From positions 1 through 22,367 of the IMG/VR virus record IMGVR_UViG_3300042453_000816: 22,367 nucleotides of DNA; one strand, written 5' to 3'. A model generated the notes under the pieces. It had not been told where the DNA came from. It saw only the letters and a list, made by a program, of their open reading frames with translations, and ran no database searches. Each line of letters begins with the position of its first letter. The stretch's first letter is position 1. The DNA comes from a virus. Positions 7,320 to 14,376 of the stretch are shown here, piece after piece. The translations under genes and the position numbers were made by a program.

Positions 7320-9065
7320 ATGTTTGCCAAAGATAGAGTGTCCCAATCATTAATTGACGCAGTTAATAAAGTTCTTGCTACAGAATCTAAAGAGCCTGAA
7401 CAACTTAATGAAGCATTTCCTACTGTAGCTGATGCTCAAAAGAGAGCTAGTGCGCCTAAGCCTAGTGGTGGTGCGGGAATCAAATTGGGAACACGTTATG
7501 GTGGTGGTCGTCAAGCTGATGAGCCAGAGAAAGATGATGATGATGACACAAAAAAAGAACCAAAGAAAAGAGAGAAGTATGGTGCTCGTAAAGATAGATT
7601 TACGAACACTAAACTATACAAAGAAGCTGATGATTGTGTAGATGAACCAAAGGCAAAAGAGATTGCTAAAAAAGAAGTTGGTAAGCATGAAAAGGATATG
7701 CACAAGGAAGAACTAAAAGGCAATCAGCACAAGATTGATGCTAATAAAAATGGTAAAATTGATTCGCATGATTTTAAACTTCTGCGCTCAAAGAAAAAGA
7801 AAATGACAGAAGGATTGTCTTTTGCTGAACAACTAATTGAATCAATGTATGGTAAAAAGTCTGCACTTCCTATTGATGAAAAAGAAATGAGTGATACTCA
7901 AAAGAAAAAGAAAGAAGATATCGTTATGTCAATGAAGAAAGACACAGCGGGTCTTAAAAAGCGTTATGGGTCACGTTGGAAAGATGTAATGTACGCTACT
8001 GCTACAAAACAAGCCATGAAGGAAGAAGCATATGATGAAGTTGAACTTGATGAAGCAAAAACTCAGTCTAAAGATGAAAAAGATAAAGTTGTAGGTGCGG
8101 TGGCGGCAGCAATGCGTCAAAGCCGTGCCAATGTTATGTTGGGTAGGGCTCAACGTGCTGCTGCTCGTATGAATGCCAAAATTAAACATGGCATGAAAGA
8201 AGAAGCATATGATGAAGTTGAAGAAGAAATTGATCCAGATGTAAGAACAAAAGATGCTATCTCTGGTGCAAACAAACCAACAAAACAAAAAGATGATGTT
8301 GGTCCTGGCTCAGATAGCAGAAGCACTAAAGTAAAGTTCAAAGCAGGTCCTATGAGCGAAGAAAAAGAAGATGAAAAAGAAGATGAAGGACATGAGGACG
8401 AAAAGGAAGATAGAGCATTGGTGAAGAAGATGGTTAAGAAAGATGCTTTAAAAGAAGAAGAACAACTTGATGAGTTGTCAAAAGACACATTATCATCTTA
8501 TTTGCAAAAGCGTGGTTCTATGGTTTCTCCACGTTCAAAAAATAATAAAGGTAATGAAAATATGGCAAAAGCCGTATCTAAAATTGCTAAAAAAACAAAT
8601 GAAGAAATTGAACAAATTGATGAACTTAAAACTTCAACCATGTTAAGATATTCCACAAAGGCAAACAAGGCACTAATTGGTGGAGATAGAAACAAAGAAG
8701 AAAAAAGAGTTCAGGGAATAAACCGTGCAATCGAGAAAATTAAAACACGCCATACAAAAGAAGAAGTTGAACAGATCGATGAACTGAGCCATGGTACTTT
8801 GCGTAGCTATGTAGATAAAGCTAAAAAAGAAAATCTTCCAGGAAAAGGCGGCAATAGAGGTGTTGCTCTGTTGACTCCTGGTACCAGAGACAAAGGTGTC
8901 CATAAAGCAGTTGATAGAATGAAAAAGATGAAAACCAATGAAGATGTTGAACTTGATGAAACCAGCCATATGAATAAACCAAAAAAATTAAAGTCATTTA
9001 TGGCTATGAAAAAAGAAATGATTGGTAAAGCTGGTATGACTTCAGAGAAAAAAGATGAAGAATAA
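7320..9065 (+). CDS. Charged repetitive virion/prohead-core-like protein with EF-hand-like loop
   Basis: This 581-aa protein is extremely rich in Lys and Glu/Asp with almost no hydrophobic core, as in phage scaffold-core or internal proteins. An EF-hand-like calcium loop, DANKNGKIDSHDF, occupies residues 140-152 with D, N, N, G, I, D and D at the canonical places. Related segments recur: KEEAYDEVE at 234 and 293, and EQLDELSKDTLSSYLQK (381), EQIDELKTSTMLRY (431), EQIDELSHGTLRSYVDK (484) and VELDETSH (543). Each LDE/IDE fits the [L/I]xE consensus cut by the T4 prohead protease gp21, as does QLNEAF at 28-33. It may therefore be packaged in the prohead and cut into peptides during maturation; this is inference. 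GGAG precedes the ATG, which lies one base after the upstream stop. No enzyme domain is visible. Confidence 0.75.
   Translation: MFAKDRVSQSLIDAVNKVLATESKEPEQLNEAFPTVADAQKRASAPKPSGGAGIKLGTRYGGGRQADEPEKDDDDDTKKEPKKREKYGARKDRFTNTKLYKEADDCVDEPKAKEIAKKEVGKHEKDMHKEELKGNQHKIDANKNGKIDSHDFKLLRSKKKKMTEGLSFAEQLIESMYGKKSALPIDEKEMSDTQKKKKEDIVMSMKKDTAGLKKRYGSRWKDVMYATATKQAMKEEAYDEVELDEAKTQSKDEKDKVVGAVAAAMRQSRANVMLGRAQRAAARMNAKIKHGMKEEAYDEVEEEIDPDVRTKDAISGANKPTKQKDDVGPGSDSRSTKVKFKAGPMSEEKEDEKEDEGHEDEKEDRALVKKMVKKDALKEEEQLDELSKDTLSSYLQKRGSMVSPRSKNNKGNENMAKAVSKIAKKTNEEIEQIDELKTSTMLRYSTKANKALIGGDRNKEEKRVQGINRAIEKIKTRHTKEEVEQIDELSHGTLRSYVDKAKKENLPGKGGNRGVALLTPGTRDKGVHKAVDRMKKMKTNEDVELDETSHMNKPKKLKSFMAMKKEMIGKAGMTSEKKDEE
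7737..7772 (+). other. EF-hand-like calcium-binding loop (coding motif)
   Basis: These codons specify residues 140-151 of the charged repetitive protein, DANKNGKIDSHD, followed by F. Positions 1, 3, 5, 6, 8, 9 and 12 carry D, N, N, G, I, D and D, which matches a canonical EF-hand or dockerin calcium loop. The flanks are helix-forming and basic. Only one loop is present. Confidence 0.6.
8022..8222 (+). repeat. 24-nt exact direct repeat (8022-8045 and 8199-8222)
   Basis: A 24-base segment encoding the EEAYDEVE region of the charged repetitive protein occurs twice, 177 bases apart. Identity at the DNA level, including third positions, suggests recent duplication or recombination between repeat units. 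Confidence 0.85.
8451..8999 (+). repeat. Degenerate protein repeats with LDE/IDE motifs
   Basis: Codons 378-560 of the charged protein contain four diverged units: an acidic EE(V/I)EQ run, then (L/I)DEL, then a S/T-rich helix ending in a lysine cluster. They begin near residues 378, 428, 480 and 540. The (L/I)DE core matches the T4 gp21 prohead-protease consensus [L/I]xE. Confidence 0.7.
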
Positions 9066-10296
9066 GAAGACCTTCAAAGAATCATTTGGTAAGAATCCAT
9101 GGGATCCATGGTCTACCAAAGCAAACATAACTGAAAGTGGCTTACTTGACAAATATCTTTTGTCTAGAGGACTTAATCCTGAAACTTTATCAAAAGATAC
9201 AAAGATAGCCCACTCTAAATCTAATCAATTTAAACAGTGGGTTACAACTCAAAGAGAAGAAGTAGATTTGGATGAAGCAAATAATCAACTTCATAGATAT
9301 CTTCTCTCTAGAGGAATTAATCCAGTACAGGTTAGCACAGACTCCAAAATAGCTCATGCTAAATCTAATCAATTTAAGCAATGGGCCGCTACTCAGCGTG
9401 AAGAAGTCGAAGAACAAATGACTCCTACCCATCAGCATCAACATGCATTGAAAAAGAAATTACATACCAGATCAATGGAAATAAAAACTCCACGTGGTCC
9501 AGGAAGTCATAATAAAGAAGCACAAAATGAAGATCATGTTGCAATCGCTATGGGCAAACAGCTTGACGATGAAGGTAGCATGGTTCTAAATCAACTTGAT
9601 ATTCTAGATGATGCAATTGCAAAACTAAGAGTTGCTGTAAAAGATCCTAAGATGCAAATTCCTGCTTGGGTTCAATCGAAAATAACTCTAGCCGCAGACT
9701 ATATGGATACTGTTGGACATTATATGTCCAGCAAGAACGAAGATGGTATGAATGAGGAAGTCGAACTGGAAGAAGGAAGTGTTCGGAACACACTTCATGC
9801 TAAACACCAAGAACTCCGAAAGAAAAGTGGTTTGCCACACTCAGACTATTACAAGGAATTAGGTAAGTCATATGATATTGAAGATGACAAAGAAAGATTA
9901 TCAAAGCAGTCTGAAATTAAGAAGAAGTATAAAGTAGAATCTGTATTATATGATGACCCAAAAGGAACATTAACTAGAGTATCCGAACGTAAAAAAGAAC
10001 TATCTCGGTCTGCCAGAATCATCAAGGCGTTATATAAGAAAAAAGGCATGAAAGAAGATACCTATGATTGGGAAAAAGATGATAAAAGTACATCATCATA
10101 TGGCAAACAGCCTAAATTTTCCAAGTCTGATGATAAAGCAAGCAAAGTTAAAAAAGAGTCTGATGCTGCCGCAGTATTATCTGGTGGAACAACTTTAACA
10201 AAACAAAAAAGAGATATTGTTGAGTTGGATCCTAGAATGAAAGTGCGTTCAAATAAAGATGCACAAGATGCTGATGACAACAATACAAACAAATAA
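9055..10296 (+). CDS. Second charged virion-type protein with tandem 38-aa repeats
   Basis: This 413-aa hydrophilic protein overlaps the preceding repetitive gene by 11 nt. Two tandem units, residues 33-70 and 81-118, share about 28 of 38 positions. Both have the form YLLSRGxNP, then KIAHxKSNQFKQW, then TQREEV, and DLDEANNQLH lies between them. A helical segment near 176-224 (IPAWVQSKITLAADYMDTV) resembles a motif I recall in marine T4-like phage virion proteins. VDLDEA, VELEEG and IVELDP provide possible prohead-protease-like cut sites. The C-terminus is disordered and Lys/Asp-rich. No enzymatic motif is seen. I infer a prohead-core or internal head protein made late with its neighbour. A DNA-packaging accessory role is an alternative. 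Confidence 0.7.
   Translation: MKNKKTFKESFGKNPWDPWSTKANITESGLLDKYLLSRGLNPETLSKDTKIAHSKSNQFKQWVTTQREEVDLDEANNQLHRYLLSRGINPVQVSTDSKIAHAKSNQFKQWAATQREEVEEQMTPTHQHQHALKKKLHTRSMEIKTPRGPGSHNKEAQNEDHVAIAMGKQLDDEGSMVLNQLDILDDAIAKLRVAVKDPKMQIPAWVQSKITLAADYMDTVGHYMSSKNEDGMNEEVELEEGSVRNTLHAKHQELRKKSGLPHSDYYKELGKSYDIEDDKERLSKQSEIKKKYKVESVLYDDPKGTLTRVSERKKELSRSARIIKALYKKKGMKEDTYDWEKDDKSTSSYGKQPKFSKSDDKASKVKKESDAAAVLSGGTTLTKQKRDIVELDPRMKVRSNKDAQDADDNNTNK
9151..9408 (+). repeat. Tandem coding repeat, two 38-codon units
   Basis: Units at 9151-9264 and 9295-9408 encode the YLLSRG...TQREEV repeats. Protein identity is about 28/38, while DNA identity is lower, so this is an older duplication kept by selection on the protein. 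Confidence 0.85.
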
Positions 10297-10299
10297 ATA
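10292..10299 (+). promoter_or_regulatory. T4-like late promoter (AATAAATA)
   Basis: AATAAATA overlaps the stop codon of the preceding gene and lies about 32 bases before the ATG of the Ig-like gene at 10331, which has AAGGAG in its leader. It fits the NATAAATA form of late promoters in T4-like marine phages. One mismatch to the T4 octamer and the AT-rich background lower confidence. Confidence 0.5.
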
Positions 10300-10330
10300 A
10301 TCAACAAACAGGATATTTAAGGAGAAAAAC

Positions 10331-11008
10331 ATGTCCTCATGGGGTAATAACGACAACTCAGCAAACGCACCTTACTGGGCGGTAAACTCAGCAATTGCAC
10401 CTGCAAATCCAAATAGAGCAGCACCTACAGCGGCCAACGTAGCATTACTATATGCAAATACTACAGCCAACGTATACACTGCCGCCGAAACGATTGGTCT
10501 ATTCGGACTAGACTCTCAAGAAGTTACTGTTCTCAATAATAAGGGAGCACATACTGGTTGGGTACTCAAAACTCAAGGTTCAGGTGGAAGAGCAAATCGT
10601 GTTCAATACGAAACTCTTGTTGCACTAAGTACCGTCATTAAAGATGGTGATGCACAACTATTCCCGAACGTAGCAATTTCTTTAGCAGTAACCTCAGCCG
10701 CTTCTGTTGTTGCCAACACGCTATATGCTAACTCAGCAACATTTGTTGTAACACCAACACTGACTGGAAACACCGCTGCCGCTCTAACATATCAGTGGCA
10801 AGTCAACAATGCAGCTGGTTCGCTAGGATGGACGAACGTTGTAAATGGAACACCAGCGAATACAAACTACACCGGTGGAACCTCAGCAACACTACTTGTC
10901 AAGCCAGCAGATACAACAGTAAACACCCACAGATTCCGTGTTACTGTTACAGCAGCAGATCAAGGAGTATCTGCAACATCTTCAAACGGCGTAATTACCG
11001 TAACTTAA
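10331..11008 (+). CDS. Ig-like virion decoration-type protein
   Basis: This 225-aa protein is rich in Ala, Thr, Asn and Val, quite unlike its Lys/Glu-rich neighbours, and uses more C-ending codons, as expected for an abundant structural protein. The N-terminal half (MSSWGNNDNSANAPYW, then NNKGAHTGWVLKTQGSGGR and RVQYETLVAL) resembles small marine phage structural proteins. The C-terminal half, from about residue 115, looks like a bacterial/phage Ig-like beta-sandwich: ALTYQWQVNN, then YTGGTSATLLVKPAD, then HRFRVTVTA and NGVITVT. It probably sits on the virion surface as an outer capsid decoration or fibre-associated protein. It has its own late promoter, AAGGAG before the ATG, and a strong terminator just after the stop, so it is probably a high-level monocistronic late unit. 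Confidence 0.75.
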   Translation: MSSWGNNDNSANAPYWAVNSAIAPANPNRAAPTAANVALLYANTTANVYTAAETIGLFGLDSQEVTVLNNKGAHTGWVLKTQGSGGRANRVQYETLVALSTVIKDGDAQLFPNVAISLAVTSAASVVANTLYANSATFVVTPTLTGNTAAALTYQWQVNNAAGSLGWTNVVNGTPANTNYTGGTSATLLVKPADTTVNTHRFRVTVTAADQGVSATSSNGVITVT

Positions 11009-11018
11009 TCTTGAAAGT

Positions 11019-11045
11019 GTGGGGAGGAGAAATCTTCCCCACTTT
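11019..11045 (+). terminator. Hairpin terminator with GAAA tetraloop
   Basis: Arms 11019-11028 and 11033-11042 pair over 10 bp (GTGGGGAGGA with TCTTCCCCAC, one G-U pair) around a GAAA tetraloop at 11029-11032. TTT follows, with AAAG upstream. The hairpin lies 10 bases after the Ig-like gene stop. The U tract is short, so it may act as a terminator or as a 3'-end stabiliser. Confidence 0.75.
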
Positions 11046-11050
11046 AACGC

Positions 11051-11437
11051 ATGTTTGATGATTTGAATGAAGAAAATTTCATGATGTATGCAGTAAAGGC
11101 ATATGAATCACCTAACTGTATTATGTCTGAATTTGAAGGAGACTTAAAAAGAACAAAGTATCTTAAAAGACTCTTTCGCAGATATAAAACAACAAAAGAA
11201 TTAAAAGAAAGACTGATACTGAATCATTTGGTATTGTTATATAACGTATTTGGCGCAGAAGCTACAACAAGAATATTGTTTTATCGCATTGATGAAAAAG
11301 ATTATGACATCCTAAAAACTTTCTTGATGTATCTCAATCTGCTACCGTTAATGGTGAAAGGCATTAGAGGAAAAGACATTGCAACCTCTAACATATCAGT
11401 AGATTTAAAGATAGAAGCTTTACTAAGGCAGATATGA
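11051..11437 (+). CDS. Small conserved T4-like phage protein of unknown function
   Basis: This 128-aa, mostly helical protein has the central blocks EGDLKRTKYLKRLFRRYKTTKE, split here as EGDLKRTKYLKRLFRRY, then ELKERLILNHLVLLYNVFG, then RILFYRIDEKDYDILKTFL. I recall similar small proteins in marine T4-like phages (possibly DUF7207), but I cannot confirm the name. No catalytic motif, signal peptide or clear membrane segment is visible. Its ATG follows the terminator by only about 5 bases, with no good ribosome site near it; the GGAGG in the hairpin is over 20 bases away. It overlaps the next gene by 4 nt (ATGA). Its function is unknown. Confidence 0.7.
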   Translation: MFDDLNEENFMMYAVKAYESPNCIMSEFEGDLKRTKYLKRLFRRYKTTKELKERLILNHLVLLYNVFGAEATTRILFYRIDEKDYDILKTFLMYLNLLPLMVKGIRGKDIATSNISVDLKIEALLRQI

Positions 11438-12444
11438 AATCACTAAAAAGGTTTTTACAGAATGAAGATTTAAGACAGTGGTTCAGCAAGACTCACCCCA
11501 AAGGCGATTGGAAAAGAATTAATTCTAAAGGTGAAGTTGTTGGTCCTTGTGCAAGAGAACCGGGTGAAGCGAAACCAAAATGTATGTCAAAAGAAAAGAG
11601 AGCGTCACTTTCAAAGAAAGAACGTGCTGCTGCGGTAAGAGCAAAAAGAAAGCACGATCCTAATCCAGAAAGAAAAGGTGCTCCTATCAATGTATCAAGT
11701 TACGGAAAAGGAAAGTTGAGTGAAGATATGGAACATTTAGAAGAAAAAAATAAACCAACGAATCCTAAACTCTGGGCTAGAGCAAAATCACTTGCAAGAT
11801 CAAAGTTTGATGTATATCCTTCAGCGTATGCAAACGGCTGGGCTTCTAAATGGTACAAGTCAAAAGGTGGTGGTTGGAGATCAGTAAAAGAAGAAAGAGA
11901 ACCAGTGAAATCATTTAGACAGTTTGTTACTGAGGTCACCGACAAAAAAGATACTATTACCTTAAACATTCCTCTCATGATTCGTATGCTAGAACTAGCA
12001 AGAGAAGATGTTAAAGATGACATGGAACTTCATGCTATCACAGAAAGACTAATTGAGATTCGCAACAAAGGTGTCCTAACAATGGACGATTACAACTTTA
12101 TTGCAGGCTTGAAAGAAGATTTTGATATTGGTGATGATGAGATTCTGACAGAAGACTCTATCATGGAAAAATCACCAGCATGGCAAAGATCAGCAGGTAA
12201 AGATCCTGAAGGTGGCCTAAATCGTAAAGGTATTGCATCGTATCGTCGTGCTAATCCTGGTTCTAAACTTTCAATGGCTGTAACAACAAAGCCATCAAAG
12301 TTGAAGAAAGGTTCAAAAGCATGGAATCGTAGAAAGTCATTCTGTGCAAGAATGTCTGGCATGAAACGCAGATTAACCTCGGCAAAGACAGCAAGAGATC
12401 CAAATAGCAGAATTAATAAATCGCTGAGAAAGTGGAATTGCTGA
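11434..12444 (+). CDS. Mosaic phage protein: DUF6321-like, DUF5872-like and helical modules
   Basis: This 336-aa basic protein has four visible modules. Residues 11-87 (WFSKTHPKGDWKRI, then GPCAREPGEAKPKC, then KHDPNPERKGAPINVS) and residues 247-336 (SPAWQRSAGKDPEGGLNRKG, then NRRKSFCARMSGMK and LRKWNC) both look like DUF6321-type segments. Residues 110-150 (PKLWARAKSLARSKFDVYPS, then AYANGWASKWYKSKGGGWRS) match DUF5872. Residues 172-228 form a helical module (ITLNIPLMIRMLELARED, then MDDYNFIAGL) that I recall from marine T4-like phages. Paired Cys residues (C39, C50, C304, C336) could bind metal. The enzyme role is unknown; the basic charge suggests nucleic-acid contact or a virion role. It overlaps its neighbours by 4 nt upstream and 1 nt downstream. 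Confidence 0.72.
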   Translation: MKSLKRFLQNEDLRQWFSKTHPKGDWKRINSKGEVVGPCAREPGEAKPKCMSKEKRASLSKKERAAAVRAKRKHDPNPERKGAPINVSSYGKGKLSEDMEHLEEKNKPTNPKLWARAKSLARSKFDVYPSAYANGWASKWYKSKGGGWRSVKEEREPVKSFRQFVTEVTDKKDTITLNIPLMIRMLELAREDVKDDMELHAITERLIEIRNKGVLTMDDYNFIAGLKEDFDIGDDEILTEDSIMEKSPAWQRSAGKDPEGGLNRKGIASYRRANPGSKLSMAVTTKPSKLKKGSKAWNRRKSFCARMSGMKRRLTSAKTARDPNSRINKSLRKWNC

Positions 12445-12671
12445 TGAAAAAGAAATTCAAAGATATCAGAGAACTTTGCTGGTCAGGATATAGAAAAGTT
12501 CCAGGCAAAACACCGTACTCAAAAGGTAGTTGCGTTAAAGAAGATGGTTCAGCAGGACCAACAGTTGTCACTGGTGTACAAAGTGCGACTGATCCTGTGA
12601 GTGCAACAGCAGTAAAGATGCCTATGAAAAAAAAGTATCCAACATTAACTAGAAAACCACCTAAAGCGTAA
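12444..12671 (+). CDS. Small Cys-containing basic protein, unknown
   Basis: This 75-aa protein contains ELCWSGYRKVPGKTPYSKGS, then CVKEDG, with two Cys about 18 residues apart, and a Lys/Pro-rich C-terminus. I recall similar CWxGY small proteins in marine T4-like phages, without an assigned function. I chose ATG 12444, which shares one base with the upstream TGA (TGATG) and implies reinitiation. A GTG at 12432 would add four residues. There is no signal peptide or membrane segment. Confidence 0.6.
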   Translation: MKKKFKDIRELCWSGYRKVPGKTPYSKGSCVKEDGSAGPTVVTGVQSATDPVSATAVKMPMKKKYPTLTRKPPKA

Positions 12672-12682
12672 GAGAGTGTAAT

Positions 12683-13210
12683 ATGTGGATTTTAAAATGG
12701 CTACCAGATTGGATTTTTTATGCGGCACTTGTTGTTGGTGTGATAGGATTAATATCAACTTACTTAGTTAAATTCTTAGCTAAGTTTATTCCACCTATCT
12801 ACGTTTATAAAACACCGATACAACTAATATCTATAGCCCTAATAATTCTTGGTGTCTTTATGTCTGGTGCAATATACAATAACGATCAATGGGAAGCTAG
12901 AGTAAAAGAGTTAGAAGAAAAAGTTAAAGTTGCCGAAGAACAATCAAAAGAAGTCAATAAAGAAGTTGAAATAAGAGTTGTTGAGCGAACTAAAGTTGTT
13001 AAAGAAAAAGGTAAAACTCAAATTGAATATATTAATCGTTTAGTTAAAGGCGATACAGTAGAAGTAATTAAAGAAGTAACTAAAGATATGAGTGAAGAAG
13101 AAAGACAGGCATTTTTGGTTAAGCAAAAAGAACTACAAGATGCAATCAAAAATTGCCCTATCCCTAAAATTATAATTGAAGAACATAATAAGGCAGCGCA
13201 ACCAAAATGA
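12683..13210 (+). CDS. Membrane-anchored coiled-coil protein, candidate i-spanin
   Basis: This 175-aa protein has two hydrophobic segments (about 11-36 and 45-66) followed by a long, highly charged coiled coil (about 69-160) and a Pro-containing tail. It is directly followed, with a 4-nt ATGA overlap, by a small lipoprotein and then by the endolysin gene. This arrangement is that of an inner/outer spanin pair (Rz/Rz1 type), which fuses inner and outer membranes at the end of lysis in Gram-negative hosts. Classical i-spanins have a single N-terminal membrane segment, so the second one is unusual. If both segments span the membrane, the coiled coil would face the same side as the N-terminus. 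It could instead be a holin-like or tail-associated membrane protein. Confidence 0.6.
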   Translation: MWILKWLPDWIFYAALVVGVIGLISTYLVKFLAKFIPPIYVYKTPIQLISIALIILGVFMSGAIYNNDQWEARVKELEEKVKVAEEQSKEVNKEVEIRVVERTKVVKEKGKTQIEYINRLVKGDTVEVIKEVTKDMSEEERQAFLVKQKELQDAIKNCPIPKIIIEEHNKAAQPK

Positions 13211-13473
13211 AAACCTATATTTTATTGCTATCCTTGTTGTTAGTTGGTTGTTCTACTACAGTACCAGTGGTAGCTAAATTTCCAGAAGCACCAAAATCAC
13301 TAACAGAAAAGTGTGAGCCGCTTAGAAAACTGGAAGGCGATCAAATAAATATCGTAGATTTACACACCAAAGTTGTAGAAAATTATACTCAATATTATGA
13401 GTGTTCAATAAAGGTTGATGAGTGGAATATTTGGTATGCTAAACAGAAAAAAATATTCGAAAGTATAAAATAA
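13207..13473 (+). CDS. o-spanin-like outer-membrane lipoprotein (Rz1-like)
   Basis: This 88-aa protein has a lipoprotein signal, MKTYILLLSLLLVGCSTT. The lipobox LVGC places the lipidated Cys at residue 15. The mature part is short and charged, with two further Cys (C36 and C61) and a C-terminal KVDEWNIWYAKQKKIF segment. This matches the layout of outer spanins, which span the periplasm with the i-spanin encoded just upstream, and the genes overlap by 4 nt. It implies a host with an outer membrane. I infer the function from position, size and lipobox. Confidence 0.72.
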   Translation: MKTYILLLSLLLVGCSTTVPVVAKFPEAPKSLTEKCEPLRKLEGDQINIVDLHTKVVENYTQYYECSIKVDEWNIWYAKQKKIFESIK

Positions 13474-13484
13474 GGTGAAATTAA

Positions 13485-14099
13485 ATGGAACTAACAAAAG
13501 AACAATTAAAACAACTGCTTCCAAAAAATCCATATATTAATCAGTGGCATAAAGCACTAAGTCAACTATTTCCTGACTATGAAATAAACACACCAAAACG
13601 TATTGCAGCATTCATGGCTCAATGTGCCCACGAATCTGGTGGGTTCATCTTTCTTACAGAAAACCTGAACTACAGAGCAGAAAGTTTGATGAAGACTTTC
13701 AAAAAATATTTTCCAGATATGGCCACAGCAAAAGCATACGAAAGAAATCCACAAAAGATTGCGAATCGTGTCTACGCAGACCGTATGGGTAACGGTAACG
13801 AAGCATCTGGTGACGGATGGAAATATCGTGGTCGTGGATTAATTCAACTGACAGGCAAAACAAACTATACTTGGTTTGCTGCATCACTAGAAATCTCTCC
13901 AGAAGAAGCAGCAGAGTATACTCAAACGTTTGAAGGTGCTGCACAATCAGCATGTTGGTTCTGGGAAACAAACAAACTAAATCAATACGCAGATAGTGGT
14001 GATATTGTTACCATGACAAAGAGAATCAATGGTGGAACAATAGGACTCGATGATAGAATAAAACACTACGAACATGCATTGCACGTATTAGGAGCATAA
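13485..14099 (+). CDS. Endolysin, glycoside hydrolase family 19
   Basis: This 204-aa protein has the GH19 (chitinase/lysozyme) fold seen in many phage endolysins and should cut the peptidoglycan glycan strand. The first catalytic Glu is in FMAQCAHESGGF (E50) and a second is in FLTENLNYRAE (E59). YADRMGNGNEASGDGWKYRG, then RGLIQLTGKTNY, is the family core (97-128), followed by GAAQSACWFW (151-160) and a terminal INGGTIGLDDR. It has no signal peptide, so it needs a holin to reach the periplasm; candidates lie just downstream. AAGGTG precedes the ATG. It sits between the spanin-like pair and a group of small membrane proteins, forming a lysis cluster. Confidence 0.92.
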   Translation: MELTKEQLKQLLPKNPYINQWHKALSQLFPDYEINTPKRIAAFMAQCAHESGGFIFLTENLNYRAESLMKTFKKYFPDMATAKAYERNPQKIANRVYADRMGNGNEASGDGWKYRGRGLIQLTGKTNYTWFAASLEISPEEAAEYTQTFEGAAQSACWFWETNKLNQYADSGDIVTMTKRINGGTIGLDDRIKHYEHALHVLGA

Positions 14100-14100
14100 G

Positions 14101-14376
14101 ATGACAGATGCAAAACTAGCAAAGTTTATGCTTGTGTTGTTATTGCTGCCGATAGGTATGGCAATGTGTAGTGGAGATAGATTCAGATATCCTTGTCAGG
14201 ATCCTGCTAATTGGGATAAGGATATTTGCAAAGCACCTATATGTGATGTGACAAGAACTTGTCCAGAACATGTATTTAAAGGACAACGTGACCCTAGATT
14301 AGGACCTCCAAAAGATGAACCAACTCAAACAATTAATACACCGCCTGTTTCACAAGGAGCAAACTGTGGAAAATAA
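14101..14376 (+). CDS. Small Cys-rich membrane-anchored or secreted protein
   Basis: This 91-aa protein has an N-terminal hydrophobic segment, AKFMLVLLLLPIGMAMC (about 7-23), followed by a Cys- and Pro-rich domain, DRFRYPCQDPANWDKDIC, then PICDVTRTCPEHVF, with six Cys in all. The MAMC context is a poor lipobox, so an uncleaved anchor or an ordinary signal is as likely as lipidation. The domain should lie in the periplasm, where disulphides can form. It starts one base after the endolysin stop and overlaps the next gene by 11 nt, which places it in the lysis/envelope cluster. I recall similar proteins in marine T4-like phages but no function is known. Confidence 0.65.
   Translation: MTDAKLAKFMLVLLLLPIGMAMCSGDRFRYPCQDPANWDKDICKAPICDVTRTCPEHVFKGQRDPRLGPPKDEPTQTINTPPVSQGANCGK

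Noticed and set aside
8150-8969. Several antisense open frames across the charged repeat gene
   Set aside because: They give Ser/Phe-rich products that mirror the Lys/Glu codons of the sense gene; no ribosome sites or family motifs.
10795-11058. 87-codon frame overlapping the end of the Ig-like gene
   Set aside because: It runs through the terminator hairpin, has no ribosome site and gives a Cys/Arg/Trp-rich shadow product.
13468-13476. TATAAAATA before the endolysin gene as a late promoter
   Set aside because: It differs from the TATAAATA octamer by an extra A and overlaps the coding end of the o-spanin-like gene; too weak to call.
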